Shown piece by piece: positions 45,686-56,500 of a stretch of 64,000 bases of DNA (its first letter is position 1; each line of letters starts with the position of its first letter). The DNA is from Flavipsychrobacter stenotrophus. GTDB lineage: Bacteria > Bacteroidota > Bacteroidia > Chitinophagales > Chitinophagaceae. Under the pieces are notes generated by a model that was given only the letters and a program-made list of their open reading frames with translations, had not been told where the DNA came from and did no database searches. The stretch lies in contig NZ_PPSL01000003.1 in NCBI RefSeq assembly GCF_002954265.1, positions 620,001 through 684,000 on the forward strand. Direction: 5' to 3'. The position numbers were made by a program, and so were the translations under genes.

Positions 45686-46069
45686 ATGAAAAGGGTTGTT
45701 TTAATGTTGTTGGTTGCGGTGGGTTTGTTTGCAATGCCATCGTGTAAGGAAGAGGCGGAGAAGGATTACACAAAGGTAATGGAGGATAGCCTGGCTACTG
45801 TATTGCCTACGTGGCAGTCGGTAAAGGTGAATGTGCAGAATAAAACCTATGTTGATGTGATAGTAGGTGATCCGGGGTTTTATAGTGCGGCACCTGAGGT
45901 GAGAGCACAGAAGGCAAAAGAACTTGGCGGTTTGTTGCTGCGCCTTTATAAGGGTGATAATTATTTTGAGAAGGGGAACATGATCATTACTAAGGATCCG
46001 AAGAATACAGATATGGCACCGAAGGATGGGGTGAGTACGCCGATACCGTTTGGGGAGTTGAAGAAGTAG
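45686..46069 (+). CDS. Hypothetical lipoprotein
   Basis: 127 residues with a lipobox (FAMPSC, Cys20). The remainder is a small mixed fold with VKVNVQNKTYVDVIVGDPGFY and then a helix AQKAKELGGLLLRLY; no family recognised. It is the last gene before a repeat-laden intergenic stretch and could be expressed with dapB, 97 bp upstream. Confidence 0.7.
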   Translation: MKRVVLMLLVAVGLFAMPSCKEEAEKDYTKVMEDSLATVLPTWQSVKVNVQNKTYVDVIVGDPGFYSAAPEVRAQKAKELGGLLLRLYKGDNYFEKGNMIITKDPKNTDMAPKDGVSTPIPFGELKK

Positions 46070-46410
46070 GTTTTTAAGGTTGTCTGAACCAGGATTTACA
46101 AGATTAAAGGATAGACATGATGTCCGTTGTACAAGGCGAGTTCGTTCCGATGCAATAACCACCTCCCCCGCCGAAAAGGCGGGTACTCCTCCTTCAAAAG
46201 GAGGAGAGTATGTACTTAGCGCGTCTCAAAGAAAACCGGCCCGATGGCTGTTGGTGTGGAGATACAACAGCGGCAGATGCGGGCATTTTCTTGTAACTCA
46301 AAACGAATACGTCGCGATGAGCCGGTCGGGAGACCGGCAACCGCACGAGCGTAGTCAAGAAGACTACGCTCGTGCATCTTGGTACTATTGCTTCACCAGC
46401 AATTTGTTGT
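46070..46410. repeat. Compound intergenic repeat with nested hairpins (R1 copy 3)
   Basis: No gene. In order: the repeat TGTCTGAACCAGGATTTACA (46081), TAACCACCTCCCCC (46157-46170), hairpins CCGCC/GGCGG and CTCCTTC/GAAGGAG-like (46167-46207), R1 TCTCAAAGAAAACCGGCCCG (46224), GCCGGTC/GACCGGC (46321-46338), and a perfect 14-bp stem GCACGAGCGTAGTC with GACTACGCTCGTGC (46343-46375). Pieces recur at 48716-48860, 40473 and 1388. Confidence 0.6.
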
Positions 46411-46455
46411 AAAAGGAGAAGGGGAATTGCCAACGACAATTCCCCTTCTCCTTTT
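46411..46455 (-). terminator. Strong bidirectional terminator downstream of the DPP IV-like gene
   Basis: A 19-bp perfect stem (AAAAGGAGAAGGGGAATTG with its complement) and a 7-nt loop. The A-T end gives a T-run on either strand. It lies 47 bp after the minus-strand gene's stop codon. Confidence 0.9.
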
Positions 46456-46501
46456 ACTTGTTATCAGCTTATTTGTCTTCTGCTTCGTTATCTATTGATG
46501 A

Positions 46502-48661
46502 TTATTTCAAATAATCATCGAAGTAGTTGGTGATCTTTTGCATGAGGTGTATACGGTCTTTGCCGCGTACGTTGTGCTCATGACCGGGGTAAACGAAATA
46601 GTCGACCTGTACGCCTTCGTCTACACTCTTCTTGATGAAGTCTATGCTATGCTGCCAAACTACCACATCATCGCTGGTGCCATGTATGAGCATTAGCTTA
46701 CCCTGCAGGTTCTTTACCTTGTCTAGCAGGCAAGAGTTTTTATAGCCGCTAGGGTTGCCTTCGGGAGTGTCCATATAGCGCTCGGTATACATTACTTCAT
46801 ACATGCTCCAGTCCATAACCGGGCCACCTGCTACAGCTGCCTTAAAGATCCCGGGGTGCTTAAGCATGAGTGATGTGGTCATGAAGCCACCAAAGCTCCA
46901 GCCATGCACGCCCATGCGATTGGCATCTACATATTTAAGTTTCTTCAGGTAGTCAACGCCTTTCAGTTGGTCGTCCATTTCTACATCTCCCAGGTGACGG
47001 AAAGTGGCCTGTTCAAAAGCCATTCCCCTGTTCCAGCTACCACGGCCATCCATAGTAAAGATGATGTAGCCATGCTGTGCCATATACTCATACCACAGGT
47101 TGCCGCTGGCAGGAAATGAGTTGTGTAGCAATTGTACATTAGGGCCATTGTAGAGATACACTATAGTGGGATATTTCTTAGTGCTATCGAAGTTTGGTGG
47201 CAATATGAGCTTGACATAAAGTGGTGTAACACCATCGGCTGCTTTAATGGTTACATTACGAACAATAGCACGGTCATAGTCCGCAAGAGGATCAGGAGAC
47301 TTCAGTAATTCTACGTTGGTCTTGCCATCTGTTGAGCGAATGCAGGTGGTCTTTGGCACATCGCCCGCACTGTATACATCGAGCACATATTTGCCATCTT
47401 CTGAACAGGTGGCAGTATGCATGCCATCACCTTTGTCTATACGGTAGATGTTACCATTGTCAATGTTCACACCGTAAATGTGTTTTTCCATTGGCGACTC
47501 TTTTGCAGCGGTGAATATGATCCTGCCGTTCTGCTTGTCGTAGCCTACTATTTCATTCACTACCCAGTTGCCCTTTGTTACCTGGCGTATCAACGTGCCA
47601 TCGGTGTTATATAGATAGAGGTGTGCAAAGCCATCGCGCTCGCTCCACCAGATGAACTCATCATCGAAGCCGGGAACGAACATCAACGGGTGAGTAGGAT
47701 GTACATACTTAGGGTCGTTCTCTTCGAACAAGGTCTTTACTTTTTCACCTGTGAGTGCATTGTATTTGTTGAGCAGCAGGTGGTTCTGTTCGCGGCTGAG
47801 GATGGCTACATAGATGTACTTTTCATCGGGGCTCCATGTAATGCTGGTTAGGTAATGATCTTTATGTTTCTCGCCTGTTTTTAATGTTACTGTTTTGCCT
47901 GTTGAAGGGTCGTAAACGCAAAGCGTTACTTCGTGAGAGGCTTGTCCGGCCATAGGGTACTTAACCATATCGGCACGTGCGGGAACAACATCCCACTTAA
48001 CAACAGGATAGTCTTTAACCATTGTCTGGTCCATGCGGTAGTAAGCCAGGTAGTTGCCTTTTGGGGAAAAGAAGATACCACGGTCTATGCCAAACTCATC
48101 GCGGTGTACTGCACGGCCGCAGACTATTGCTTTGTCGGTCTCTTTGGTTACTTGTATCGTCTTTTTGTCTTTGGTTATGAGCCACAGGTTATTGTCTACG
48201 GTGTAGGCGATCTGCATGCTTTTGTCTACTGTGGTGTTGGCGTTATTATCGGGTAGTTTTACCCACTTGCTCCAGTTGAATTTGTTGCCGTCAACAGTAC
48301 CTGTTATTACACTGTTGTCGTTGATGAAGTAGGCTTTGTCTTTATTGAGCCATTTTATAGCCGGAATAGCATTTACTTTTTCTCCTTCCGGATATACACC
48401 TTGTTCCACATTGCTTATCACACCGGCTTTCTCAGTGGCATAGTTGGTGGTTGTCCACTGATCTTTACCGTCTTTCTTTTCTACCTGCCAGAGCATGTTG
48501 GTGCCGGGTTGCCATGAGGTACCTTTTATACCCTTGGGTGCCAAAGTTGTAGACATACCATTGGTGGCCTCGGCCATGGTGAATTGCTTTTTCTGTGCGG
48601 TAGCAATGGTGCACAGCATAGCCGCAATGGCTAGTGTAAGTATGGACTTAGTGTAGTTCAT
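46502..48661 (-). CDS. S9 family peptidase (dipeptidyl peptidase IV-like)
   Basis: About 719 residues with a Sec signal peptide (ending IATAQ). The N-terminal beta-propeller (DPPIV_N, about residues 60-460) is followed by the alpha/beta hydrolase domain with catalytic Ser in GWSFGGFMTTSL, Asp in LIHGTSDDVVVW and His in YPGHEHNVRGKDR. It is a periplasmic or surface prolyl-type exopeptidase that trims dipeptides off imported peptides. The ATG at 48661 is chosen over 48811 since the longer frame has no signal peptide and overlaps repeats. Confidence 0.95.
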   Translation of the reverse strand: MNYTKSILTLAIAAMLCTIATAQKKQFTMAEATNGMSTTLAPKGIKGTSWQPGTNMLWQVEKKDGKDQWTTTNYATEKAGVISNVEQGVYPEGEKVNAIPAIKWLNKDKAYFINDNSVITGTVDGNKFNWSKWVKLPDNNANTTVDKSMQIAYTVDNNLWLITKDKKTIQVTKETDKAIVCGRAVHRDEFGIDRGIFFSPKGNYLAYYRMDQTMVKDYPVVKWDVVPARADMVKYPMAGQASHEVTLCVYDPSTGKTVTLKTGEKHKDHYLTSITWSPDEKYIYVAILSREQNHLLLNKYNALTGEKVKTLFEENDPKYVHPTHPLMFVPGFDDEFIWWSERDGFAHLYLYNTDGTLIRQVTKGNWVVNEIVGYDKQNGRIIFTAAKESPMEKHIYGVNIDNGNIYRIDKGDGMHTATCSEDGKYVLDVYSAGDVPKTTCIRSTDGKTNVELLKSPDPLADYDRAIVRNVTIKAADGVTPLYVKLILPPNFDSTKKYPTIVYLYNGPNVQLLHNSFPASGNLWYEYMAQHGYIIFTMDGRGSWNRGMAFEQATFRHLGDVEMDDQLKGVDYLKKLKYVDANRMGVHGWSFGGFMTTSLMLKHPGIFKAAVAGGPVMDWSMYEVMYTERYMDTPEGNPSGYKNSCLLDKVKNLQGKLMLIHGTSDDVVVWQHSIDFIKKSVDEGVQVDYFVYPGHEHNVRGKDRIHLMQKITNYFDDYLK

Positions 48662-48715
48662 AAATAAGTTAAAAGTCAAAAAGTTAAAACCAAAAAGTGG
48701 GTTGGGTTTGTCGTT

Positions 48716-48860
48716 GTTTTCTGTACAAAGACGGTACGTCCCGATGCGGTAACCACCTCCCCCTCGTTCCGAGGGTTGAGCTACGCTCGTGCCGTAGCCG
48801 GCATCCTTCAAAAGGAGGAGAGTGTGTAACTAGTGTATGCTCAAAACGAATACGTCCCGA
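48716..48860. repeat. Compound intergenic repeat, second copy
   Basis: It shares with 46120-46330 the words TGTACAA, TAACCACCTCCCCC, CCTTCAAAAGGAGGAGAGT and CAAAACGAATACGTC, in the same order. Its own hairpins are CCCTCG/CGAGGG and GCTACG/CGTAGC (48770-48797), the latter reusing CTACGCTCGTGC from the other copy. It lies between the DPP gene start and kdsA. Confidence 0.6.
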
Positions 48861-48917
48861 GGGCCAAAGATTACCGCGGTTCGAGAGCCTCACCGTGACA
48901 ATCATTGGCAGTGTTAT

Positions 48918-49745
48918 TTACAAGGTATTCACTACCTGGCGGAGCTTGGTGAGCTTTACCATGAGTGGTTCTAATAAAGCCAGGTTGAGCATGTTGGCGC
49001 CGTCTGATTTTGCATGAGCGGGATCGGGGTGTGTTTCGATGAAGAGGCCATCGGCACCTACGGCTATTGCCGCGCGGCATATGGTCTCGATCATTTGCGG
49101 ATTGCCGCCGGTAACGCCGCTTGTAGTGTTGGGTTGTTGCAATGAGTGTGTGCAATCCATAACCACTGGTACACCGAGATTTTGCATAGTAGGTATGCCG
49201 CGATAGTCAACTATCAGATCGTGATAGCCGAACATGGTGCCACGGTCGGTAAGCATGATCTTGTCGTTATTGCTCTGTGTTATCTTATCTACAGCGAAGA
49301 TCATCGACTCAGGTGCCAGGAACTGACCCTTCTTTACGTTGACGATCTTTCCTGTTTTTGCTGCAGCTACAAGTATATCTGTCTGGCGGCAAAGGAAAGC
49401 GGGGATCTGGAGTACATCTACATATTCGGAGGCCATAGCTGCTTCTGATGCATCATGTATATCTGTAACCAGCGGCACACCAAAAGCATCTCGCACCTTT
49501 GCCAGTATTTTCAGTGCTTTTTCATCGCCTATGCCTGAAAAGCTATCGAGGCGGCTGCGGTTGGCTTTGCGGTAAGATGATTTGAAAATAAGGGGTATGT
49601 TGAGCTTATCGCAGATAGCAACAACCTTTTCGGCGGTTGCCATGATCACTTCCTCGCTTTCTATAACGCAAGGGCCTGCCATGAGAAAGAAGTTATTGCT
49701 ACTTGTGTTTTGTTTTGCAAAAAGTTCAGATAAGTAAGATTGCAT
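48918..49745 (-). CDS. kdsA: 3-deoxy-8-phosphooctulonate synthase
   Basis: 275 residues, TIM-barrel. The family start FFLMAGPCVIESEE, FKSSYRKANRSRLDSFSG, DIHDASEAAM, QIPAFLCRQTDILVAAAKTGKIVNVKKGQFL (split over sites) and the C-terminal GADGLFIETHPDPAHAKSDGANML are all present. It joins arabinose 5-phosphate and PEP to make Kdo-8-phosphate for the lipopolysaccharide core. No other Kdo genes adjoin it. The ATG at 49745 leaves a short unstructured N-terminus. Confidence 0.97.
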   Translation of the reverse strand: MQSYLSELFAKQNTSSNNFFLMAGPCVIESEEVIMATAEKVVAICDKLNIPLIFKSSYRKANRSRLDSFSGIGDEKALKILAKVRDAFGVPLVTDIHDASEAAMASEYVDVLQIPAFLCRQTDILVAAAKTGKIVNVKKGQFLAPESMIFAVDKITQSNNDKIMLTDRGTMFGYHDLIVDYRGIPTMQNLGVPVVMDCTHSLQQPNTTSGVTGGNPQMIETICRAAIAVGADGLFIETHPDPAHAKSDGANMLNLALLEPLMVKLTKLRQVVNTL

Positions 49746-49857
49746 GAGATAAACGGTGTTTTATTTGTCAAAACTAACTTTTTTAATGTGATTTGTTGTT
49801 TGCAAGTGAAATTACTGGTATGTTATGGGTGTCTAACATGCTAATAGTATTGCCACA

Positions 49858-49938
49858 ATTGGGCGCGAACCTAACGGCTAGCGATGAAAGAGGGGAATGT
49901 TTTTCTACAAACCTTTTGCACCTACGGCGCAATGACAT
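49858..49938. repeat. 81-bp dispersed repeat R2, copy B
   Basis: Partner of 38913-38993: same outer blocks and same length, with a divergent centre. A 75-codon frame across it (49793-50020) is not regarded as a gene. Confidence 0.65.
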
Positions 49939-49979
49939 GGATTGTTGTCTTTTGTGTTGTTTGAAGGTTTCTAAAACAA

Positions 49980-50003
49980 TAAAGGGAGGCCGAAGCCTCC
50001 CTT
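49980..50003 (-). terminator. Terminator of the SprB-repeat protein gene
   Basis: AAAGGGAGGC pairs with GCCTCCCTTT across CGAA. On the minus strand it is followed by ATTGTTTT. It lies 23 bp after the stop. Confidence 0.85.
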
Positions 50004-50025
50004 TAAAACACACCTTTTGAAGGTA

Positions 50026-53000
50026 TTATTTCATGATAACCAGTTTTTGTGTTTCTACTTTGCCCTGGTTGTGCAGCGATACGAGGTACATACCCGGAGC
50101 CAGAGTGTTGATATCAACAGGGATGGTCTGAGCACCAAGTGAAAGGCTGACAGTCTTGCTGATAAGTACTTTGCCGGTAATGTCTGTGATCTGCATATCT
50201 GCATTGCCAAACACATCGCTGTTGATAACGGCGAAACATGTTTTTTCAGCAGGGTTAGGATAGATAGAGAACGATGAGTGCTGATCGGTAGTAGTTGGGA
50301 TACCTACAGCGTGGCCGATCGTATTCAAGGTGCTGTTAGTTATTATCGGTGTGTTGTAATCGAAATAGATCGATGCACGATTCCTGATCTGAGTACCAAC
50401 CGGCAAACCATGTCTTGTCTTTATGGTGTAGGTAAACATGCCATTGCTGGTAACAGGGTAACTAGGGTCGTAAGGCAGGTGGATACCATTGAATGTGAAG
50501 GTAGCGACACCATTCTCATTCATAGTTACCACGCACTGGTGAGACTGGTAAACCGGGTGAAGTGTAGCCCAGTCCAGGTTTGGATCTAGTGTATCTATTA
50601 CTACAACCTTCTCAGCATAGTAAGTACCTGTATTCTGGAAGTGAACCATGTATTCCAATACAGAGTCGGCATAACCGATGATACCGGTAGGGCCTGTTCC
50701 TTTAGGGCTAACTTCCTTGAAGTTAGGGTCATAAGAACCTACGACTGTAGTAGTGAAGTAGTTTACATTGTTCCATGGCGTGTAGTCTGTAAGCCATGAA
50801 GTCATAGGTGCAGCACTTACAGCAGAATCTCTAAATACGAGATCTGTGCTCAAAGGAATGTCTGTAGGTACTGTATAGTTTTCATGGAATGCCTGAGAAG
50901 CACCGGGAGTTAAAGAAGGAATAGTTGATGAGCTGTACCAATTGGCAGCACCCGAGAAGATACCGCCTGGAATGAATGTAGGAGCGAATATCTGGCCGTC
51001 AGTTTTGTAACCTGCCAGTATCGATCCTTCATTTACTGTGCCTTCATTGGTGATAATAGTAGCCTGTGTGTAAGTATTGCCAGGTATTGCATGATTGTAG
51101 TCCCATGTGCTGATGTGTATATCATGAATGGTAGCCAGATCGTTAGCGAAGTTTACAACATTAGTGCAACCTGTAGAAGCTACAATAGTCAATGGTACAT
51201 TATTAACAGCACATGCTGTTAAAGGATACAAGGTTTGTACTGTTTCAGAAATAGTGTAAGAACCTGAAGGTACTATGAAAGAATAGTGACCGGCTGCATT
51301 GGTGTAGGTATAACCCCATCCGCTGCAGTGTATTTGTATGCCCTGTATGCCCGGTTCGCCTGCATCTTGTGTGCAATTGCCGTTAAGATCGTGATAAACT
51401 GTACCGCTTATGGTGCAATAACAACTGGTGCTGGTTGTACCCGGCAACAAGTAAGTGTAGTTATGAGCTGTGCAACCAGTTGCATCTGTAACGTAAACTG
51501 AGTAATAACCCTCGTCGAGAGACGTAATAGTGCTTGTTGAAGCACCGGTGCTCCAGTTGTAAGAGTACGGAGTAGTACCACCCCAAACTGTAGCATGAAC
51601 ACTACCATCTGATGTGAATAAGCATGATGGAGAAGTATTAGCCATGGCTACATTTACGGGAGAAGATGAAGCGACATAAGCATAGCCGGTCTTTGAGCAG
51701 CCATTTACGTCGGTTACAGTAACATAATGATAGCCTGCAGGTGCTGCAGAGAGTGTGGCAGTAGTGCCGCCTGAAACCCACGCATAGGTGAGTGGTGCAA
51801 CACCACCTGTAGATGTTACAGTTGCACTGCCATTTGACAAGGTACATGTAGCAGACGTGGTAGCGAATGACAAATTGATGATATCAATTGGATTAATAGT
51901 AACTGTACCTGTGCGCAAACAACCGACGGCATCAGTAACATGGAATGAGTAATTACCCGGAGCCAGAGCAGTTGCCGTAAGCCCTGTTTGTGCAGGGTAG
52001 GTATACCAATTGATAGCATAAGGAGTAGTGCCACCGGCAAGAGTTAATGTAGCGGTGCCTGTAGGGGCAGTACAAGAGCTGGCAGTAGTAGCATAGGTAG
52101 CAGTAATAGGTGTAGAAGCGACAACTGAGCCGGCGCCATTACCTATACAGCCGTTAGCATCTGTGGCTACTACAGAATAGTAGCCTGCACCCAGGCCACC
52201 CTGCGACTGAGTAGTTGCACCATTGCTCCAGAGGTATGTGTAAGGAGGAGTGCCGCCTGCGCCAAATGCTATAACCGCGCCGTTGCTGGCAGTGCAGGTA
52301 GCAGGCGTTGGCGTAACAGAAGACGTGATGGTAATTGCTTGTGATACATATGCGTAGCGTATATCTGAGCATCCGTTAGCGTCTGTTACCGTTACATTAT
52401 AGCTACCCATGCTCAGGCCGGATATACCCGAAGTGGAAGCCATAGTAGACCATACATAACTATAAGGAGGTAAACCGCCGGAAATGGAAGCTACTGTAGC
52501 GGTACCATTAGTGCAGTTTGCAGCCGTGGTTGTAACACTATAGGTAAAGCCTGGTGAGGTATAGATGGCTATAGAGTCATTGGCATAAATGGAGCCATAC
52601 ATACAACCTGCTGCGTCGGTTACCATAAGATCGTAAGCGCCACCCGATAAGCCTGCCGGGTTACCCGGAGTTACCACACCGGTTGTCTGGTTGGTCCAGG
52701 TGTAGGTATAAGGGGCTGTTCCGCCTGTTACAGTTGCTGTTGCCGTTCCTAATGCCGGACATACTGCGTTGGTAGTGGTTGTCGTATAAGTAAATGGAGG
52801 TGCACCTGCGTAATATGTAGATGCCGATGTAGTGGAGCCGCCGGAAACTACTATATATACACCCTGGCCGGCATATGATGTAAGCGCGTCAGTAGTTGTA
52901 GCTACCCCGGAGTGGACTATAGATGGACTGCCGGATAAGTAATAGGTGAATGTGAGCGGGGGAGTCAATCCGGTGGTACTTGAAGTTAGCACACCATCTG

Positions 53001-53097
53001 CATGACAGGGCGGAGTGGTGAGGGTGGCTGTAACTGTTTGCCCGTTTGAAGCAAACGCCAGAGCGCTTAAAATGAGTGATGTGAAGAGCTTTTTCAT
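50026..53097 (-). CDS. Giant T9SS cargo with SprB-type repeats and type A sorting domain
   Basis: About 1023 residues with a Sec signal peptide (MKKLFTSLILSALAFASNGQ). Residues about 20-560 hold seven or so SprB-like repeats of 65-75 residues (patterns such as PYTYLWSNGAT, then GLGAGYYSVVATDANGC). A SdrD B-like module follows (SGTVYHDLNGNCTQDAGEPG), then a DUF11-like/DUF7619 region (SYDPNFKEVSPKG, FQNTGTYYAEKVVVIDTL). The end is a Por CTD (FSIYPNPAEKTCFAV, LAPGMYLVSLHNQGKV). SprB repeats belong to mobile surface adhesins of gliding bacteria. The ATG at 53097 is chosen by its signal peptide. Confidence 0.92.
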   Translation of the reverse strand: MKKLFTSLILSALAFASNGQTVTATLTTPPCHADGVLTSSTTGLTPPLTFTYYLSGSPSIVHSGVATTTDALTSYAGQGVYIVVSGGSTTSASTYYAGAPPFTYTTTTTNAVCPALGTATATVTGGTAPYTYTWTNQTTGVVTPGNPAGLSGGAYDLMVTDAAGCMYGSIYANDSIAIYTSPGFTYSVTTTAANCTNGTATVASISGGLPPYSYVWSTMASTSGISGLSMGSYNVTVTDANGCSDIRYAYVSQAITITSSVTPTPATCTASNGAVIAFGAGGTPPYTYLWSNGATTQSQGGLGAGYYSVVATDANGCIGNGAGSVVASTPITATYATTASSCTAPTGTATLTLAGGTTPYAINWYTYPAQTGLTATALAPGNYSFHVTDAVGCLRTGTVTINPIDIINLSFATTSATCTLSNGSATVTSTGGVAPLTYAWVSGGTTATLSAAPAGYHYVTVTDVNGCSKTGYAYVASSSPVNVAMANTSPSCLFTSDGSVHATVWGGTTPYSYNWSTGASTSTITSLDEGYYSVYVTDATGCTAHNYTYLLPGTTSTSCYCTISGTVYHDLNGNCTQDAGEPGIQGIQIHCSGWGYTYTNAAGHYSFIVPSGSYTISETVQTLYPLTACAVNNVPLTIVASTGCTNVVNFANDLATIHDIHISTWDYNHAIPGNTYTQATIITNEGTVNEGSILAGYKTDGQIFAPTFIPGGIFSGAANWYSSSTIPSLTPGASQAFHENYTVPTDIPLSTDLVFRDSAVSAAPMTSWLTDYTPWNNVNYFTTTVVGSYDPNFKEVSPKGTGPTGIIGYADSVLEYMVHFQNTGTYYAEKVVVIDTLDPNLDWATLHPVYQSHQCVVTMNENGVATFTFNGIHLPYDPSYPVTSNGMFTYTIKTRHGLPVGTQIRNRASIYFDYNTPIITNSTLNTIGHAVGIPTTTDQHSSFSIYPNPAEKTCFAVINSDVFGNADMQITDITGKVLISKTVSLSLGAQTIPVDINTLAPGMYLVSLHNQGKVETQKLVIMK

Positions 53098-53536
53098 AAT
53101 CGAAGAATTTTGTTCAACTTGATAAGACGAACGGCTCATGTCATTTGTTAGTAAATTTGTAATATTTATTTTTTATTGAAAGTTTTAACTTTCTGTCCGT
53201 ATATATTATGTTTTCTACCATGTGAGTGCAAAAATCAACATTAGTATAATTGAATTTCACATAGGAGATATTTTTATTTGTCATTTGCCAACTAATTCAC
53301 AATTTTTTCCCGTCATATATACACCGAGCCTTTTTACCCGGTATGTTGAAGTAGAAGCAGGTAAAAATAAAAGCGATAGAATTTATTCTAGATACATTAT
53401 TTTTATTTATTTTTATGCAACATTATGATATTTTAAAATGAATGCATATTTTGCAAAGCACAAAAGTTAGTTTTGTGTGATCACAAATTCGCTATCACGA
53501 TAGAAACAAATTATTTTAACCGTACCAAAGAAGTCT
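53098..53536. promoter_or_regulatory. AT-rich divergent region between two giant surface-protein genes
   Basis: Very AT-rich, 439 bp. A 68-codon frame (53222-53428) has no recognisable feature. A -7-type TAGTTTTG occurs at 53468-53475 for the right-hand gene, directly followed by the palindrome TGTGATCACA (53475-53484). Confidence 0.4.
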
Positions 53537-56500
53537 ATGAAATACAATAAGATACTCTTGCTTTCCCTCCTGCTTTCAGGGCTTTGTTTCAAGTCTTTTG
53601 CGCAGGATTGCCCGCCGAATATAGACTTCGAATTGGGTAATACATCTATATGGAGCTATTTTACCGGTACTTGCTGCCCGATATCGACGCCTACACCCGG
53701 TCTTGTAGCGGGGAGACATACGCTAACAACAGGAGCGGGAGTTGATCCGTTCGGTGGATTTCCAATAGTAGCGCCCGGAGGCGGATCATTTTCGTTGAAA
53801 CTAGGTAACAGTGGTGTAGGTGCGGAAGCGGAAATGGCCAGGTATTATATACACGTACCTGCTACCGTATCTAACTATAGCCTGATCTACAGGTATGCGG
53901 TTGTAGTGCAGGACGGAGGTGCCACTGGTACCCCGCACGATGCAACGAATCAGCCGAGATTTGAGGTGCATGCTTATGATTCTGCCACCAATGTGCCAAT
54001 TGCTTGTGCTCAGTATAACTACAACTATACTTCGGGATTACCGGGTTTTACACTTGCTACATCGGGTTCTGCTGTCTATTATAAATCATGGACAACAGCT
54101 AGTATTAACCTTTCAGGCCTGGGTGGCACAACTATTAAAATTGATTTTGCCAGTGGAGATTGCGCTTTAGGTGGTCACTTCGGATATGGATATCTGGATA
54201 TGAGCTGCGGGTTATTCTCTATCTCTGCAGGTGGTTGCGATTCGACCACTTCTACGCTTAATGCGCCATCAGGCTTCAGTGTTTATACCTGGTATGATTC
54301 ATTGACATTTACAACTATTTACGGCACAACACAGTCTATAACCATACCAATGCCACCGGTAGCAACTACCTATGCGGTTATTATGCAGCCATATGCAGGT
54401 TTCGGTTGTCCTGATACGCTATATACAAGAATAAGGCCGTCACATTTACAACTTAATCCAAGTCATGACACTACACTTTGTTTCGGTAATCCAATAACGC
54501 TTACGTCAGGAGCGACAGACGTTGCTCTGCCATTAAGTTATAGCTGGTCGCCGGCTGCGGGTTTGAGTTGTACAACATGTGCTAATCCTATAGCACTGCC
54601 AAATACTAATACAAACTATGTGGTCACGGTAACCAACGATCTTGGTTGTACGAAAACGGACACGATAGCGGTGAATGGCGGACATGTGGCAGTACATTCA
54701 ACATATGATTCGGTTAGTTGTTTTGGCGATCTGAACGGAGGTGTTCATGCTTTTGTAGATACCGGTGTAGCCCCTTACAGCTATGTATGGACGACTGCAC
54801 CTGTTGTCGTAACCGCTCCAGATGCAGGTGGTTTGGCAATAGGTTTTTACACAGTTACCGTCGTAGATAATTCAGGATGTTCGGGAACCAGTACTATATA
54901 TGTTCCTGGCCCAACGCCTAATACTGTTACCATACTTAGTTCGACAAATCCAACTACATGTGGCGGATCAAACGGATCAATTACTTTGGGTGGTTTATTC
55001 AACAATTTTGTAATGACGGTGAATTACCTGTTCAATGGTGTACCACAAACATATACCGGTACAGTGTCAGCTACCGGTACGCTGGTTATTCCATCATTAT
55101 CTCAGGGTACTTTTTCCAATATTTCTATTGTGCCCGTTGCGCCTAAATTATGCAACTGGAACATCGTTGGTCCGATTGCACTTACCGATCCATTGCACCC
55201 TGCAATACCTTTTGTAAATAGCAATTCACCAGTTTGTGAGGGTGATCAGTTGAACATGTACGGTTCTGACGGTACAGCTGGTGTTACTTTTAGCTGGACA
55301 GGTCCTAATGGATTCACTTCGGCTCTTGCTAATCCTATTATCAACCCGGCTTCACTGAATGATTCGGGTAGGTATGTTCTTACAGTAGGTATCAATAATT
55401 GCTTCTCTAAAGATAGCACGTGGGTAGTAGTTCACCAGATTCCGCAGCCGTTCGCCAGCAATAACAGCCCGTTCTGCGCAGTTGGTAATCTTCAGCTGAC
55501 AAGCGGATCATTAAATGGCGCTACCAACTATTCATGGAGTGGCCCTAATGCATATTCTTCAGTTTTGCAGAATCCTATACTAACCGGTGTAGATGAAAAT
55601 GCATCAGGCGTTTACACAGTAACTGCATTGATTAATGCATGCCGTGCTTCTACTACCACAACTGTTGTTATCTACCCTATACCACCTGTGCCTGCAACAA
55701 CGAATGTTGAGTATTGCCAGTATGGAATAAGTGTACCCCTTACAGCAACCGGTACTAATGTACTGTGGTATGCAGATTCAGTAGGCGGTACAGGTTCTGC
55801 AACAGCACCTACACCTTCTACATTGATACCTGGCTTATTTACATGGTATGCCAACCAGACGTCACTTACAGGATGTATTGGCCCACGTATGCCGGTTACA
55901 GCAAGAATAGCTGAATACCCATCGCCATATGTAACACAAAGTGATACTGTGATCTGTACAGGAACAAACGTAACGTTCCTAACTGCTAATACGGGTGAAG
56001 GTTTCACCGGTCTGGTATGGAGCTTTGGCGCATTAGACAGCGTAAGAAATATAAATCCAGTAATTCATGGCTTCACCACACCAGGTACTTACGCTGTAGC
56101 GGTTACTGCATACTATGACATATGTCCTGACACTACCATGTACATGACACTTGGTGTATATCCTACCCCGGTGATCAACCTGGGACCAGATACAACAATA
56201 TGTGAAGGTAGTAATGCGATACAGCTATATGATCTTACTAATGCAGGTACACTGGGTGCATCGTGGGTGTGGAATACAGGTGAACTAACACCGAGCATTA
56301 ACCTTGTTACACCGGGATCTTACTATACTACCGTAAGCATTAATGGTTGCAGCGCATCTGATACAGTAAATGTTCTTGCGGATTGCTACATGGAAATACC
56401 GAATGTATTTACACCTAACGGAGATGGTATCAATGATTACTTCTTCCCACGTGGTTATCTTACAAAGGGATTGACAGCATTCAGCATGGAAATATTCAAC

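Noticed and set aside
53475-53484. TGTGATCACA palindrome resembling a CRP half-site pair
   Set aside because: CRP sites have a 6-bp spacer between TGTGA and TCACA; here there is none. No family is assigned.
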